NCBI GenBank assembly: GCA_021200775.1
Contig: JAJQGB010000007.1
Coordinates: 1-64,000, forward strand
Origin: Oscillospiraceae bacterium
GTDB lineage: Bacteria > Bacillota > Clostridia > Oscillospirales > Ruminococcaceae
Length of the DNA stretch: 64,000 nucleotides
Direction: 5' to 3'
This document shows, one piece after another, positions 31,321-41,066 of this stretch. The notes under the pieces were generated by a model. That model ran no database searches and was not told the DNA's origin. It saw only the letters and a program-made list of their open reading frames with translations. Within the stretch, counting starts at the first letter, position 1. Each line of letters starts with the position of its first letter. A program made the position numbers and the translations under genes.

Positions 31321-32546
31321 ACCTTAATTCTCCTCGCTTCCAGATAATATCTCTTATCCTCCGCATGCCCCATCGAGAAAGTCTTTCTCGGGAGGGCGCC
31401 GTCTTGGATTACGGCGGGGAAAAGGTCTGACTTATCCATCGGCTGAAGGATAAAGCCGACGGAATTTTGGTTCCCTGCGAGGCTCTTCAGCACCTCTTCG
31501 CCGTGGATATAGTCGATTTCGCCGCCGAAGTCCCTGAGATATTCATCTAAGAAGGTCTGCAAGCTCCCGACAGCGAGCTTTGACAGCGGGTGGTGAATCG
31601 TGAGATTCTGTTCAGAGCCGCCGGTGACGACAGTCAGCTTCTGTCCGTCGCCTTCGGGACTCGTGCCGAGCTTTTCTGACATTTTTTCGAGTAAATGCGT
31701 GGGATTAACGCCCGTCACAATCCGGTGAATCGCCTCAAATTCGAGGGCGTCCGAATGGAGATTGACGATTTCGCAGAGGGCATATCTTGCCGGGTGATTA
31801 CTCATATCGGTGCCCGGATTCTCACGCTTCAGGCGCTCATAGTGCTCTTTGGCGGTGGCGAGAGAGTGGTTCCCGTCGCCCATAGCAAACAGCAGTTCGC
31901 TTTTTTGGGAGAGCTCCCCCAGCGCCGAATCTACCGAAGAAATCTCTTCATCCCGTAGGAGATATCCGGAAATGCTCCCTCCGCCCTGCATGAGGTCGAA
32001 GTCGTAGAGCTTCGTAAGGGATGGCAACTTCCCCGAAAGTGGCTCAATAACGGTGCGCCCGGGGTCGTCAATCAGAATCATTATATGCGGGAGTTCAAGC
32101 TTCGCATTCTCACGGATTTTGAGTCTCGGCGGAATCCGCTCCGCAACGGTCGCTTCTGTTGCACGAATCTGCGACGAAGACCCCGGACGGTAATCGTACT
32201 CTTCCAGATCGACAGCGCCGACGATTCCTTCCCGGAGCTTCCCGTCCGACTGAACCCGCCGGACATAAATCATGGCGTTCTTATATTCACGGAAGACTCC
32301 CGACGAGAGATAATCGTCAATATTCCGGTTGATTTCGGCGATACGTTCGTCCGTGTCCGGCTTCCCAAGATAAATCTCCGGCAAAACAAGTCGCAAAGTC
32401 GACGGACTGCCCCCGACTATATTCTCGGTCTTTTCCCAATATTCCGGCTCCCCGGTAAACTGGTCGCAAGCAACGACCGACCACTTTTGCATGTCGGTGT
32501 TTTCGGCTGGTAATAAGATATCTGCGGGATGGAAGGATGTGTGCAT
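31317..32546 (-). CDS. DUF1015 family protein (putative SerK-related kinase fold)
   Basis: 409 residues with the DUF1015 hallmarks FHPADILLPA, SVVACDQFTGEPEYW and FAMGDGNHSLATAK. The family is related to ParB/sulfiredoxin-fold ADP-dependent serine kinases and is often near serine metabolism genes; none are seen here. The ATG after GAGGAG is preferred over an ATG ten codons upstream. Confidence 0.85.
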   Translation of the reverse strand: MHTSFHPADILLPAENTDMQKWSVVACDQFTGEPEYWEKTENIVGGSPSTLRLVLPEIYLGKPDTDERIAEINRNIDDYLSSGVFREYKNAMIYVRRVQSDGKLREGIVGAVDLEEYDYRPGSSSQIRATEATVAERIPPRLKIRENAKLELPHIMILIDDPGRTVIEPLSGKLPSLTKLYDFDLMQGGGSISGYLLRDEEISSVDSALGELSQKSELLFAMGDGNHSLATAKEHYERLKRENPGTDMSNHPARYALCEIVNLHSDALEFEAIHRIVTGVNPTHLLEKMSEKLGTSPEGDGQKLTVVTGGSEQNLTIHHPLSKLAVGSLQTFLDEYLRDFGGEIDYIHGEEVLKSLAGNQNSVGFILQPMDKSDLFPAVIQDGALPRKTFSMGHAEDKRYYLEARRIKV

Positions 32547-32576
32547 AAATTTCTCCTCATAATATAAAATTTCCAC

Positions 32577-32616
32577 TTGTAATCATGGGCGAATTATGGT
32601 ATAATAAAACCATAAT
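32577..32616 (+). promoter_or_regulatory. Promoter and operator of the Phd/RelE-type pair
   Basis: TTGTAA (32577-32582), 17 bp, TATAAT (32600-32605). The dyad ATTATGGT (32593-32600) with ACCATAAT (32609-32616) covers the -10 box and is a probable antitoxin binding site. Confidence 0.7.
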
Positions 32617-32640
32617 AATCCCGATATGGAGGTATGAATC

Positions 32641-32910
32641 ATGGCATTGCCAAAAGTAATCCCGATTAATGAGCTCAAAAACACTTCACAAATTTCTAAA
32701 ACATGCGAGGAGAGCAAAGTTCCGATAGTCATCACAAAAAACGGCTATGGCAAAATGGTTCTCATGAGCGTTGACCTTTATGAGAAACAGATGGCAGAGG
32801 CTGAGCTTGCCGGAATCATCAATGAAGCTGTTAGAGAGGAAGAAAACGGTGCTCCTTGGATAGACGGAGATGAATTCTTTGCGTCGATGAAGGAGAAGTA
32901 CGGTGCCTGA
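32641..32910 (+). CDS. Antitoxin, Phd/YefM family
   Basis: 89 residues: N-terminal Phd fold (VIPINELKNTSQISKTCEESKVPIVITKNGYGKMVLMSVDLYEK) and an acidic C-terminal tail that would wrap the toxin. It overlaps the toxin gene by 8 bp. Confidence 0.88.
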   Translation: MALPKVIPINELKNTSQISKTCEESKVPIVITKNGYGKMVLMSVDLYEKQMAEAELAGIINEAVREEENGAPWIDGDEFFASMKEKYGA

Positions 32911-33220
32911 AAAATATTCGTTAAAAATTCTGCCCAGTGCGGCTCAGAATTTAGATGAGACTTTTGAGTATATCTCAAGGATTCTTGAAAATCCGTCAGC
33001 TGCCGTCAATCTCATACAAGACATCTACGATGCCCTTGACTTGGTAAGGTATAATCCCGAAATGTGTCCTTTAGTCAAAAGCGAGCGTGTCTGCAAGTCT
33101 GATTTCAGGAGGCTTCAAGTTAAGAAATACCTGATTTTCTACCGTGTAGACCATAAAAACAAGGAAATCAAAGTCTATCGGGTTATCTACGCCAAGAGAA
33201 AGTATGAAGACATCCTATAA
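32903..33220 (+). CDS. Toxin, RelE/ParE superfamily
   Basis: 105 residues beginning at GTG. ILPSAAQNLDETFEYISRIL, FRRLQVKKYLIFYRVDHKNKEIKVYRVIY are typical of the ParE/RelE fold. Lacking a clear RelE catalytic set, mode of action (mRNA cleavage or gyrase inhibition) is open. Confidence 0.87.
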   Translation: MPEKYSLKILPSAAQNLDETFEYISRILENPSAAVNLIQDIYDALDLVRYNPEMCPLVKSERVCKSDFRRLQVKKYLIFYRVDHKNKEIKVYRVIYAKRKYEDIL

Positions 33221-33246
33221 TTGTCGCCGTATGGCGGCAATTTTTT
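33221..33246 (+). terminator. Terminator after the Phd/RelE-type pair
   Basis: TTGTCGCC-GTAT-GGCGGCAATTTTTT. Confidence 0.8.
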
Positions 33247-33258
33247 GTGCCGCCGTGA

Positions 33259-35994
33259 TTATAAGTCCCTCCCGCAACACTTCTTATACTTCTTCCCGCT
33301 TCCGCAAGGGCACGGGTCGTTGCGTCCGATTTTCTTGCCGACTTTGCGGGTGGCGCTGACTGAACCGTCAGAGGAGCCGCCGGTGGGGTCGGCTTTCAAG
33401 ACCTGCTCCCGCTTGATGGGGGCGTCTTTTCTTAGGTGAGTATGATAGAGGATTCGGACGGTGTCCTCGCAAATCGACTGAATCATAGCGTCGAACATGT
33501 CGAAGCCTTCCATGCGGTAGGCGACAACCGGGTCGTGACTGCCGTATGAACGGAGTGCGATTCCCTTTTTCAGCTCGTCCATGTCGTCGATGTGTTGCAT
33601 CCACTTGGTGTCAACGGTTCTCAGAAGCGCAACTCTCTCACACTCACGTAGGATTTCCTTGCCGAGCTCGGTTTCCTTGTCGTCGTAAGCCTTCAAAGCC
33701 ACTTCGGTGACTTCCTCAGCTACTTTTTCACGGGTGAGGTCACTGAGCTCGTTTACCGAGTAGTTAAAGTCGTTCGGGACAGTGAAGAGTCCGGAGAAGT
33801 GCTCCCGAAGCCCTGCGAAGTTCCAGTTTTCCTGTTCTTCTCCTGCAAGATAGGTGTTCACGCTGTTTGAGACGAAGTCCCGAATCATCTTTAAGATATT
33901 TTCGTGGATGTCCTCGCCTTCGAGAACCTGTGAGCGCTCCTTGTAGATGATTTCACGCTGCTGGTTCATTACGTCGTCGTAGTTGAGGACGTTCTTTCTT
34001 ATAGCAAAGTTCCGTCCTTCGACCTTCTTCTGGGCGGATTCGATGGTATTTGAGAGCATCTTCGACTCAATCGGCATGTTGTCATCGACGTTCATCGTGT
34101 TCATCATATTGGTGATTCTGTCGCCGCCGAAGAGTCTCATCAAATCGTCTTCAAGCGAGAGATAGAACCGGCTTTCGCCCTCGTCGCCCTGACGACCGGA
34201 ACGTCCACGGAGCTGGTTGTCGATACGTCTCGACTCGTGGCGTTCGGTACCGATTATGAAGAGACCGCCTGCCGCCTTGACGGCTTTTGCTTTCTCTTTT
34301 ATATCTTCTGAAAACTTCTCATAGGAATCGTGATAGAGCTTTCTGCCCTCGGTGATTCTTTCATCCTCAGTTTCGTTGAAACCGGTGATTTCGTAAATCT
34401 CTTCTTCGGTGTACTCGTTTTTGCGGAGCTCAGCCTTTGCAAGGAACTCAGCATTACCGCCGAGCATGATGTCGGTACCACGTCCTGCCATGTTGGTGGC
34501 GATTGTGACGGCACCTAATTGTCCTGCCTGAGCGACAATCTGGGCTTCTCTTTCATGGTGCTTGGCGTTTAAGACCTCGTGCTCGATTCCTCTTTGCTTC
34601 AGCATCTTTGAAAGAAGCTCCGACTTCTCAATCGAAATAGTACCTACGAGAACCGGCTGTCCCTTCTTGTGGCACTCGACTACCTGGTCGATGACTGCGT
34701 TGAACTTAGCCTTCTCTGTCTTATAGACGACGTCCGGGTGGTCGATTCTAATCATCGGCATATTTGTCGGGATGACGACAACGTCGAGCCTGTAGATTTC
34801 CTTGAATTCGTCCTCTTCGGTGGCGGCAGTACCCGTCATACCGGAGAGCTTTTTATACAGTCTAAAGTAATTCTGGAAGGTGATTGTTGCAATCGTCTTC
34901 GACTCGTGGGCGACCTTGACGCCTTCTTTTGCCTCAATAGCCTGATGGAGTCCGTCGTTATAGCGTCTGCCATACATAAGACGCCCGGTGAACTCGTCGA
35001 CGATGATGACCTCGCCGTCCTTGACGACGTAATTTATGTCCTTCTTCATGACGCCGTTCGCCTTGATAGCCTGGTTTATGTGATGGAGAAGTGTGATGTT
35101 GTCACTGTCGGAAAGATTCTCGACTCCGAAATAAGCTTCGGCTTTTGCGGTGCCCTTTTTGGTGAGGGTTGCTGTCCCGGCTTTCTCGTCGACAATATAG
35201 TCGCCGTCATAGACCTCGTCGGTATCTACTTTCTTTTCGACTTCTACAACGACGTTTTTGTGAAGAGTCTTCGCAAACCTGTCGGCTCTCTGATACATAT
35301 CTGTCGATTGGTCGCCCTTTCCGGAGATGATAAGAGGAGTCCTCGCCTCGTCAATCAAAATCGAGTCGACCTCATCGACGATTGCGAAGGCGTGCCCACG
35401 CTGAACACGGTTCTTCTTGTATATAACCATGTTGTCACGAAGGTAGTCAAAGCCGAACTCGTTGTTCGTGCCATAGGTGATGTCGCAGGCATAGGCTTCT
35501 CTTCTCTCGTCGTTGTTCATAGAGTGTAGAACCACGCCGATTGAGAGCCCTAAGAATCTGTAGACTCTTCCCATCTCTTCCGACTGGAACTTAGCGAGAT
35601 AGTCGTTGACGGTTACGACGTGGACACCTTCGCCGCTGAGGGCATTGAGGTATGATGCCAGGCAAGCCGTGAGGGTTTTTCCTTCACCGGTCTTCATCTC
35701 GGCGATTCGTCCCTGATGGAGAACTATTGCGCCGACAATCTGGACAGGGAAAGCACGCTTGCCTAAGACTCTTGCCGCCGCTTCACGGCATACCGCCAGC
35801 GCCTCCGGCATGATGTCGTCAAGCGTCTTGCCGGAAGCAAGCTCAGATTTGAACCTGTCGGTCTCTCCCCGCAAATCCGCATCCGAATATGCCTTGTACT
35901 TGTCCTCCAAATCGAGGACTTTCTGCTTTATAGGCTCGATTTTTCTGAGTTCTTTGTCGCTGTATGTGCCGAATATTTTATCTAAAAATGCCAT
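33259..35994 (-). CDS. secA: Preprotein translocase ATPase SecA
   Basis: 911 residues from the ATG ([12 protein letters not shown]) after AAAGGAG. Walker A in [15 protein letters not shown]-like [15 protein letters not shown], the second motor domain with GTDIMLGG and [13 protein letters not shown], and a C-terminal zinc SEC-C motif ([14 protein letters not shown]) for SecB or ribosome contact. Drives secretion through SecYEG. Confidence 0.98.
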   Translation of the reverse strand: MAFLDKIFGTYSDKELRKIEPIKQKVLDLEDKYKAYSDADLRGETDRFKSELASGKTLDDIMPEALAVCREAAARVLGKRAFPVQIVGAIVLHQGRIAEMKTGEGKTLTACLASYLNALSGEGVHVVTVNDYLAKFQSEEMGRVYRFLGLSIGVVLHSMNNDERREAYACDITYGTNNEFGFDYLRDNMVIYKKNRVQRGHAFAIVDEVDSILIDEARTPLIISGKGDQSTDMYQRADRFAKTLHKNVVVEVEKKVDTDEVYDGDYIVDEKAGTATLTKKGTAKAEAYFGVENLSDSDNITLLHHINQAIKANGVMKKDINYVVKDGEVIIVDEFTGRLMYGRRYNDGLHQAIEAKEGVKVAHESKTIATITFQNYFRLYKKLSGMTGTAATEEDEFKEIYRLDVVVIPTNMPMIRIDHPDVVYKTEKAKFNAVIDQVVECHKKGQPVLVGTISIEKSELLSKMLKQRGIEHEVLNAKHHEREAQIVAQAGQLGAVTIATNMAGRGTDIMLGGNAEFLAKAELRKNEYTEEEIYEITGFNETEDERITEGRKLYHDSYEKFSEDIKEKAKAVKAAGGLFIIGTERHESRRIDNQLRGRSGRQGDEGESRFYLSLEDDLMRLFGGDRITNMMNTMNVDDNMPIESKMLSNTIESAQKKVEGRNFAIRKNVLNYDDVMNQQREIIYKERSQVLEGEDIHENILKMIRDFVSNSVNTYLAGEEQENWNFAGLREHFSGLFTVPNDFNYSVNELSDLTREKVAEEVTEVALKAYDDKETELGKEILRECERVALLRTVDTKWMQHIDDMDELKKGIALRSYGSHDPVVAYRMEGFDMFDAMIQSICEDTVRILYHTHLRKDAPIKREQVLKADPTGGSSDGSVSATRKVGKKIGRNDPCPCGSGKKYKKCCGRDL

Positions 35995-36032
35995 TGTGAT
36001 GGCTCCTTTCATACGTATAAATACTCAGATTA

Positions 36033-36061
36033 AGTATACCCCGAAATATAAGTAATGTCAA
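36033..36061 (-). promoter_or_regulatory. Promoter of secA
   Basis: Minus-strand TTGACA (36056-36061), 17 bp, TATACT (36033-36038). Confidence 0.78.
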
Positions 36062-36071
36062 TATTGCTTTT

Positions 36072-36100
36072 TTGTAGATTCTGTGATATTATAATATAGT
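36072..36100 (+). promoter_or_regulatory. Promoter of the rnf operon
   Basis: TTGTAG (36072-36077), 17 bp, TATAGT (36095-36100); a second TATAAT overlaps. Divergent from secA. Confidence 0.55.
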
Positions 36101-36135
36101 ATAACCTTCAACAAACCAAAGAAGAGGTGTTCATT

Positions 36136-37470
36136 ATGCTCGCAAGTCGTGTTAAGAGTTTCAAGGGCGGGGTGCATCCGAAAGGGAATAAAGAGATGTC
36201 CCGGGAGTGTCCTGTCGAAAAGCTCTCCCCGAAGGGCGAAATATCATATCTTATGAGTCAGCACATCGGTGCCCCGGCTCAGCCGTGCGTTGCGGTCGGA
36301 CAGAGAGTTCTTGTGGGGGAGACGATTGGAAAGGCTCCGTCGTTTGTTTCCGCCGATATCTGCTCGTCGGTTTCGGGGACTGTCAAGTCTATCAAACCGG
36401 TTCCCACATCATCCGGCGACGACGTTACAGCCATCACTATTGAAAACGACTACGAGTACGAAGCGGTCGAAGGCTTGGGCGAGCCTAGAGATTACGAGAA
36501 TCTCACAAAAGACGAGATTCGGGAAGCTATCCGCTCGGCAGGTCTTGTCGGAATGGGCGGTGCGGGATTCCCACTGTCGGTAAAACTGGCAGTTAAAGAT
36601 GACACGAAAATCGATTATGTCATCGTGAACGGCGCTGAGTGCGAGCCTTACATAACCTGCGACTACCGGCTGATGATTGAGCGCCCCGAAAAGGCGGTTC
36701 TGGGCTTAAAAGTAGTTCTCAAACTTTTCGATAACGCAAAAGGCGTATTTGCTGTTGAGAACAACAAGCCGGAAGCCATCGAAGCTCTTGCCAAAGCCAC
36801 CGAGGGAAGCGAACGGATGATAGTCCAGCCCTTAAAGACAAAGTACCCTCAGGGCGGCGAGCGACTGATAATCGAAGCGGTCACCGGGCGGCAGATTAAT
36901 TCAAAAATGCTCCCTGCCGATGCCGGTTGCGTCGTAATAAATCTTTCCACCATAATGGCGGCGGCGGACGCCGTCTGCTCGAGGACTCCACTTATGACAA
37001 GAGTAGTCACCGTTACGGGAGACGCAATCGTGAACCCGTCGAACTTTGAAGTCCCGATTGGAATCTGCGCCAGAGAACTGGTCGAAGCGGCAGGCGGTTT
37101 TAAACAGGAACCCGAAAAGATAATCTTCGGCGGACCTATGATGGGACCATCGATAATAGATCTGGACGTTCCCATCACGAAAACTACGTCTTGTATCTTG
37201 TGCCTCACACATGATGAAGTCAAAAATCTCGAAGCTACGGCTTGCATAAGATGCGGACGTTGCATGGACGCCTGCCCCGAAAACCTGATGCCGCTGAAGC
37301 TCAAAGATCTGGCGGACAAGAGAAAATACGAAGAATTTGAAAAGCTCGGCGGACTTGAATGTATAAGCTGTGGCTCCTGCACATATATCTGTCCCGCAAA
37401 GCGGAGACTTTCCCAGTCAATCACTGCGGCAAAACGTGAAGTAACCCAGAGAAAGAAGGCGAAAAAATGA
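36136..37470 (+). CDS. rnfC: Electron transport complex subunit RnfC
   Basis: 444 residues. NADH-binding type segment AGLVGMGGAGFPLSVKL, then two 4Fe-4S clusters (CIRCGRCMDACP and CISCGSCTYICP). It is the peripheral NADH-oxidising subunit of the Rnf complex, which couples ferredoxin:NAD+ electron transfer to Na+ or H+ translocation. ATG follows GAAGAGGTG; the GTG three codons up lies within the ribosome site. ATGA overlap with rnfD. Confidence 0.95.
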   Translation: MLASRVKSFKGGVHPKGNKEMSRECPVEKLSPKGEISYLMSQHIGAPAQPCVAVGQRVLVGETIGKAPSFVSADICSSVSGTVKSIKPVPTSSGDDVTAITIENDYEYEAVEGLGEPRDYENLTKDEIREAIRSAGLVGMGGAGFPLSVKLAVKDDTKIDYVIVNGAECEPYITCDYRLMIERPEKAVLGLKVVLKLFDNAKGVFAVENNKPEAIEALAKATEGSERMIVQPLKTKYPQGGERLIIEAVTGRQINSKMLPADAGCVVINLSTIMAAADAVCSRTPLMTRVVTVTGDAIVNPSNFEVPIGICARELVEAAGGFKQEPEKIIFGGPMMGPSIIDLDVPITKTTSCILCLTHDEVKNLEATACIRCGRCMDACPENLMPLKLKDLADKRKYEEFEKLGGLECISCGSCTYICPAKRRLSQSITAAKREVTQRKKAKK

Positions 37471-38408
37471 AGCTGAATATGTCAATTTCGCCCCACGTGA
37501 GGGACAAGGGCACAACACGCTCGGTTATGCTCGATGTGGCAATAGCGCTGATTCCGTCAATCATAATTGGAATCTACTACGGCGGATGGCGTGCGGCTCT
37601 TGTAGTCGCCCTTTCTGTCGGCTCATGTGTGTTGTGCGAGTTCTTATATGATAAGCTCATGCACAAAAAGAACACAATCGGCGACTGCTCGGCGGTCGTC
37701 ACAGGCTTGATTCTCGCCTGCAACTTATATTCAACCGCACCAATCTGGCTCCCGATTTTGGGCGGAGCGTTCGCAATAATCGTCGTAAAGATGCTCTATG
37801 GCGGACTCGGGCAGAACTTCATGAACCCTGCCTGTGCCGCAAGGTGCTTCTTACTGATATCTTTCCCGTCGATTATGACGAACTACCCGGCTCTCGACGG
37901 CGTTTCAAGCGCAACTCCATTGACGGCTTTTGCTTCGGGAGAAACGGTTTCACTCAGCTCCTTGCTTCTAGGAAACCACGTCGGAACTATTGGAGAAACT
38001 TCGGTAATCGCAATCCTGGTCGGATTTATCTACTTAGTTTGCAGAAGGGTAATCTCCCCGAAAATTCCTGTATGCACAGTGGCTTCTGCGGCAGTGTTTC
38101 TCTTCATCTTCGGAAACATGGCTGGCGAATCGGTAACTTTAAGCTACATGACGGTTCAGCTTCTCTCGGGCGGACTCCTCTTCGGCGCCGTATTCATGGC
38201 GACCGACTACGTCACAGCTCCCGTTACAAACTGGGGACAGGTAATCTATGCAGTTGTAATAGGTCTTTTAGTAGCGTTTATAAGATGCTTCGGCGGCTCG
38301 ACAGAGGGAATGAGTTATGCAATCATAATCGCTAACCTCCTGACTCCGCTTCTTGAAAAAGCCACCCAGCCGAGACCTTTCGGTTTAAGAAAGGAGAAGG
38401 CGAAATGA
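37467..38408 (+). CDS. rnfD: Electron transport complex subunit RnfD
   Basis: 313 residues, integral membrane with about eight or nine helices. The covalent FMN site lies in DGVSSATPLTAF (usual GAT replaced by SAT). NFMNPACAARCFLL is also typical. Overlaps rnfC and rnfG by four bases each. Confidence 0.95.
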   Translation: MKLNMSISPHVRDKGTTRSVMLDVAIALIPSIIIGIYYGGWRAALVVALSVGSCVLCEFLYDKLMHKKNTIGDCSAVVTGLILACNLYSTAPIWLPILGGAFAIIVVKMLYGGLGQNFMNPACAARCFLLISFPSIMTNYPALDGVSSATPLTAFASGETVSLSSLLLGNHVGTIGETSVIAILVGFIYLVCRRVISPKIPVCTVASAAVFLFIFGNMAGESVTLSYMTVQLLSGGLLFGAVFMATDYVTAPVTNWGQVIYAVVIGLLVAFIRCFGGSTEGMSYAIIIANLLTPLLEKATQPRPFGLRKEKAK

Positions 38409-39001
38409 AAAAGATAGTAATTGATACCCTGAAGCTGGTTGTGATAACTCTTGTCACCGGACTTCTTCTCTCGATAGTATACCAGCTCACAAAAGACACA
38501 ATTGCGGCGGCAGAGGCTAAAGAGCTCACCGACTCCTACTCGGCGGTAATGTCCGAAGCGTCGGATTTTGTCGAAGCAGAAGTCACGGAAACCGAAGTTT
38601 TCGGCGAAGACAACACTCTCAACACGGCGCTATACGCCTATGATTCCGAAGGAAACGAAATCGGTGCGGTTTTATCCGTCACATCTCACAAAGGCTATGG
38701 CGGGGATATAGACATAACAATAGGCATAGACACCGACGGCGTCATCACCGGAATTGTCGTGACTTCGATGTCTGAGACTTCGGGTCTCGGCGCAAATTGC
38801 CAGAACGAAGAGTGGATTTCGCAGTACATAGGAAAGAGCGGCGAAGTCATCTACACAAAGACCGGTGCCACCGCTGATAACGAGATAGACGCCATCTCGG
38901 GCGCAACAAAGACCACCCGGGCGGTAACAAACGCCGTAAATGCGGCTTTAGACTTTGCCGGGGAATACTTCGGCTACGGTGAAGGAGGCGAAAACTCATG
39001 A
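38405..39001 (+). CDS. rnfG: Electron transport complex subunit RnfG
   Basis: 198 residues: one N-terminal membrane helix and an extracytoplasmic FMN-binding domain with SGATKTTRAVTNAV, where the threonine carries covalently attached FMN (by ApbE). Confidence 0.95.
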   Translation: MKKIVIDTLKLVVITLVTGLLLSIVYQLTKDTIAAAEAKELTDSYSAVMSEASDFVEAEVTETEVFGEDNTLNTALYAYDSEGNEIGAVLSVTSHKGYGGDIDITIGIDTDGVITGIVVTSMSETSGLGANCQNEEWISQYIGKSGEVIYTKTGATADNEIDAISGATKTTRAVTNAVNAALDFAGEYFGYGEGGENS

Positions 39002-39693
39002 AAACAGCTCTTGAACGGCTCTATAACGGCATAATTAAGGAGAACCCGACGCTTGTTCTCATGCTCGGAATGTGCCCGACTCTTGCCGTCACGACGAGTG
39101 CCATGAACGGCTTAGGCATGGGTCTTTCGACCTGCTTTGTCCTGATGCTCTCGAATCTGATTATTTCGCTCCTTCGGAAATTCATCCCCGAAAGTGTCAG
39201 AATGCCTGCGTACATAGTAGTAATCGCTTCGTTCGTAACGATTGTCGAGCTCCTCATGCAGGCGTATGTTCGGAGCCTTTATGCTTCACTCGGGCTCTAC
39301 ATCCCGCTTATCGTCGTAAACTGCATTATAATGGGGCGTGCTGAAAGCTATGCCTCAAAGAATCCTCCGGTTGCTTCCTTCTTTGACGGACTCGGAATGG
39401 GCTTGGGATTCACTCTTGCACTCACCATCATCGGCGCTATAAGAGAGCTCCTCGGAGCAGGCACACTGTTTGGATTCAACATTATGCCCGACAGCTTTGA
39501 GCCGATTTCAATCATGATTATGGCTCCCGGAGCGTTCTTTGTCTTAGCAGTGCTGACTGCTCTTCAGAACAAGCTCGGCGCTCCATCTGCTACAAACAAG
39601 AAGAGTTCAGAATCGTGTGCCGGCAACTGTGCCGGATGTGGCGCCGCTTGCGCCTTCCGTGCAGAAGCTAAAGAAGGAGGTGACGGCAAATGA
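38998..39693 (+). CDS. rnfE: Electron transport complex subunit RnfE with Cys-rich tail
   Basis: 231 residues, six membrane helices (NPTLVLMLGMCPTLAVT..., GLGMGLGFTLAL). Longer than the usual 195-210 because of a C-terminal tail carrying CAGNCAGCGAAC (four cysteines) followed by charged residues. The tail could bind a metal or cluster; this is inference. Confidence 0.94.
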   Translation: MKTALERLYNGIIKENPTLVLMLGMCPTLAVTTSAMNGLGMGLSTCFVLMLSNLIISLLRKFIPESVRMPAYIVVIASFVTIVELLMQAYVRSLYASLGLYIPLIVVNCIIMGRAESYASKNPPVASFFDGLGMGLGFTLALTIIGAIRELLGAGTLFGFNIMPDSFEPISIMIMAPGAFFVLAVLTALQNKLGAPSATNKKSSESCAGNCAGCGAACAFRAEAKEGGDGK

Positions 39694-40271
39694 GTGCTTT
39701 GACCACTTTGGTAGTCGGAATCATCTCTGCGGCGCTTGTTAATAACGTCGTCCTGAGCAGGTTCTTGGGACTCTGCCCGTTTTTGGGAGTCTCCCGCAAG
39801 ACCTCGACAGCCGTCGGAATGGGAACGGCAGTTATCGCCGTCATCACCGTTTCCTCCTGCATAACCTACTTCATAAATATTTACATATTGGGCGAGACCT
39901 ATTCGTATCTTCGGACAATAGTCTTCATCCTCATCATTGCCGGGCTGGTTCAGTCGGTCGAGATTATTCTTAAGAAAACGATGCCGTCGCTCTATAAGTC
40001 TTTGGGAGTTTACCTTCCGCTTATCACCACCAACTGCTCGGTTCTCGGCGTCGCAATTGACTCCGCACAGAACAGCTACACCTTCGCTGAGACTATGATT
40101 TATTCTGTAGGAACCGCAATCGGATTCCTGATTGCAATAGTCATCATGTCGGGAATCCGTGAGAGAATCGAGGACAACGACGTCCCGGAGGCTTTCCAGG
40201 GTATGCCGATTGTGCTTGTAACCGCCGGGCTGATGGCAATCGCCTTCGTCGGCTTCTCGGGAACAATGTGA
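39690..40271 (+). CDS. rnfA: Electron transport complex subunit RnfA
   Basis: 193 residues, six membrane helices, NNVVLSRFLGLCPFLGVS and TTNCSVLGVAI being family signatures. Pairs with RnfE in the membrane. Confidence 0.96.
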   Translation: MSALTTLVVGIISAALVNNVVLSRFLGLCPFLGVSRKTSTAVGMGTAVIAVITVSSCITYFINIYILGETYSYLRTIVFILIIAGLVQSVEIILKKTMPSLYKSLGVYLPLITTNCSVLGVAIDSAQNSYTFAETMIYSVGTAIGFLIAIVIMSGIRERIEDNDVPEAFQGMPIVLVTAGLMAIAFVGFSGTM

Positions 40272-40280
40272 GGTGAGAGT

Positions 40281-41066
40281 ATGATAACAGAAATCATTGT
40301 TGCGGCGGCGGTTATCGTCGTGATAAGTATCATCGTCGGAATCGCTCTCGGCTTTCTCTCAAAGAAATTCAAAGTAGAAGTCGACCCGAAGGAAGCTCAG
40401 ATTCGTGAATGTTTAGCAGGCTCGAACTGCGGCGCCTGCGGCTATGCCGGATGTGACGCTTATGCCAAAGCAGTAGCCGAAGGAAAAGCCGAACCGACGC
40501 TTTGCAATGCCTCCGATAAAGTTAAAATCGGCGAGATTTTGGGACTAAGCCTTTCTCAGGGCGAAAGAATGGTCGCCTATGTGAAGTGTGCAGGGACGAA
40601 CTCGACTTCCACAATGCTCTACGACTATTTTGACGAGCACGACTGCCGCATCTGCTACATGGCGCCGAAGCACGGACCTAAAGGTTGCGGATTCAGCTGT
40701 TGCGGGTTCGGAAGCTGTCAGGACGTCTGCCCCGAAGGTGGCATAAAAATCATCGACGGCGTCGCAGTCATCGACCGCGAATCCTGCCAGGGCTGCGGAA
40801 GCTGTGTCAATGTCTGTCCTGCTCATCTTATCGAACTCATCCCTTATAGTGCCAAGTACATGGTGAAGTGCTCTTCTCATGCAAAAGGCAAGGACGTGAA
40901 GTCGGTCTGCCCGGTCGGATGTATCGGTTGCGGGCTCTGCCAGAGAGTTTGCGAAACCGGCGCCATCACCATTGAGAATAACCTTGCGCATATAGATCAC
41001 TCGAAGTGCATCGGTTGCGGCAAGTGCGCCGAGAAATGCCCGGCGAAGATTATCGTAAAGCTATGA
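40281..41066 (+). CDS. rnfB: Electron transport complex subunit RnfB (ferredoxin-type)
   Basis: 261 residues: an N-terminal membrane helix, the NCGACGYAGCDAYA cluster-binding segment and several 4Fe-4S motifs (CQGCGSCVNVCP, CIGCGLCQRVC, CIGCGKCAEKCP). It takes electrons from ferredoxin. Ends with ATGA overlap into apbE. Confidence 0.96.
   Translation: MITEIIVAAAVIVVISIIVGIALGFLSKKFKVEVDPKEAQIRECLAGSNCGACGYAGCDAYAKAVAEGKAEPTLCNASDKVKIGEILGLSLSQGERMVAYVKCAGTNSTSTMLYDYFDEHDCRICYMAPKHGPKGCGFSCCGFGSCQDVCPEGGIKIIDGVAVIDRESCQGCGSCVNVCPAHLIELIPYSAKYMVKCSSHAKGKDVKSVCPVGCIGCGLCQRVCETGAITIENNLAHIDHSKCIGCGKCAEKCPAKIIVKL

Noticed and set aside
34669-35529. Plus-strand frame of 286 codons
   Set aside because: Antisense of secA.
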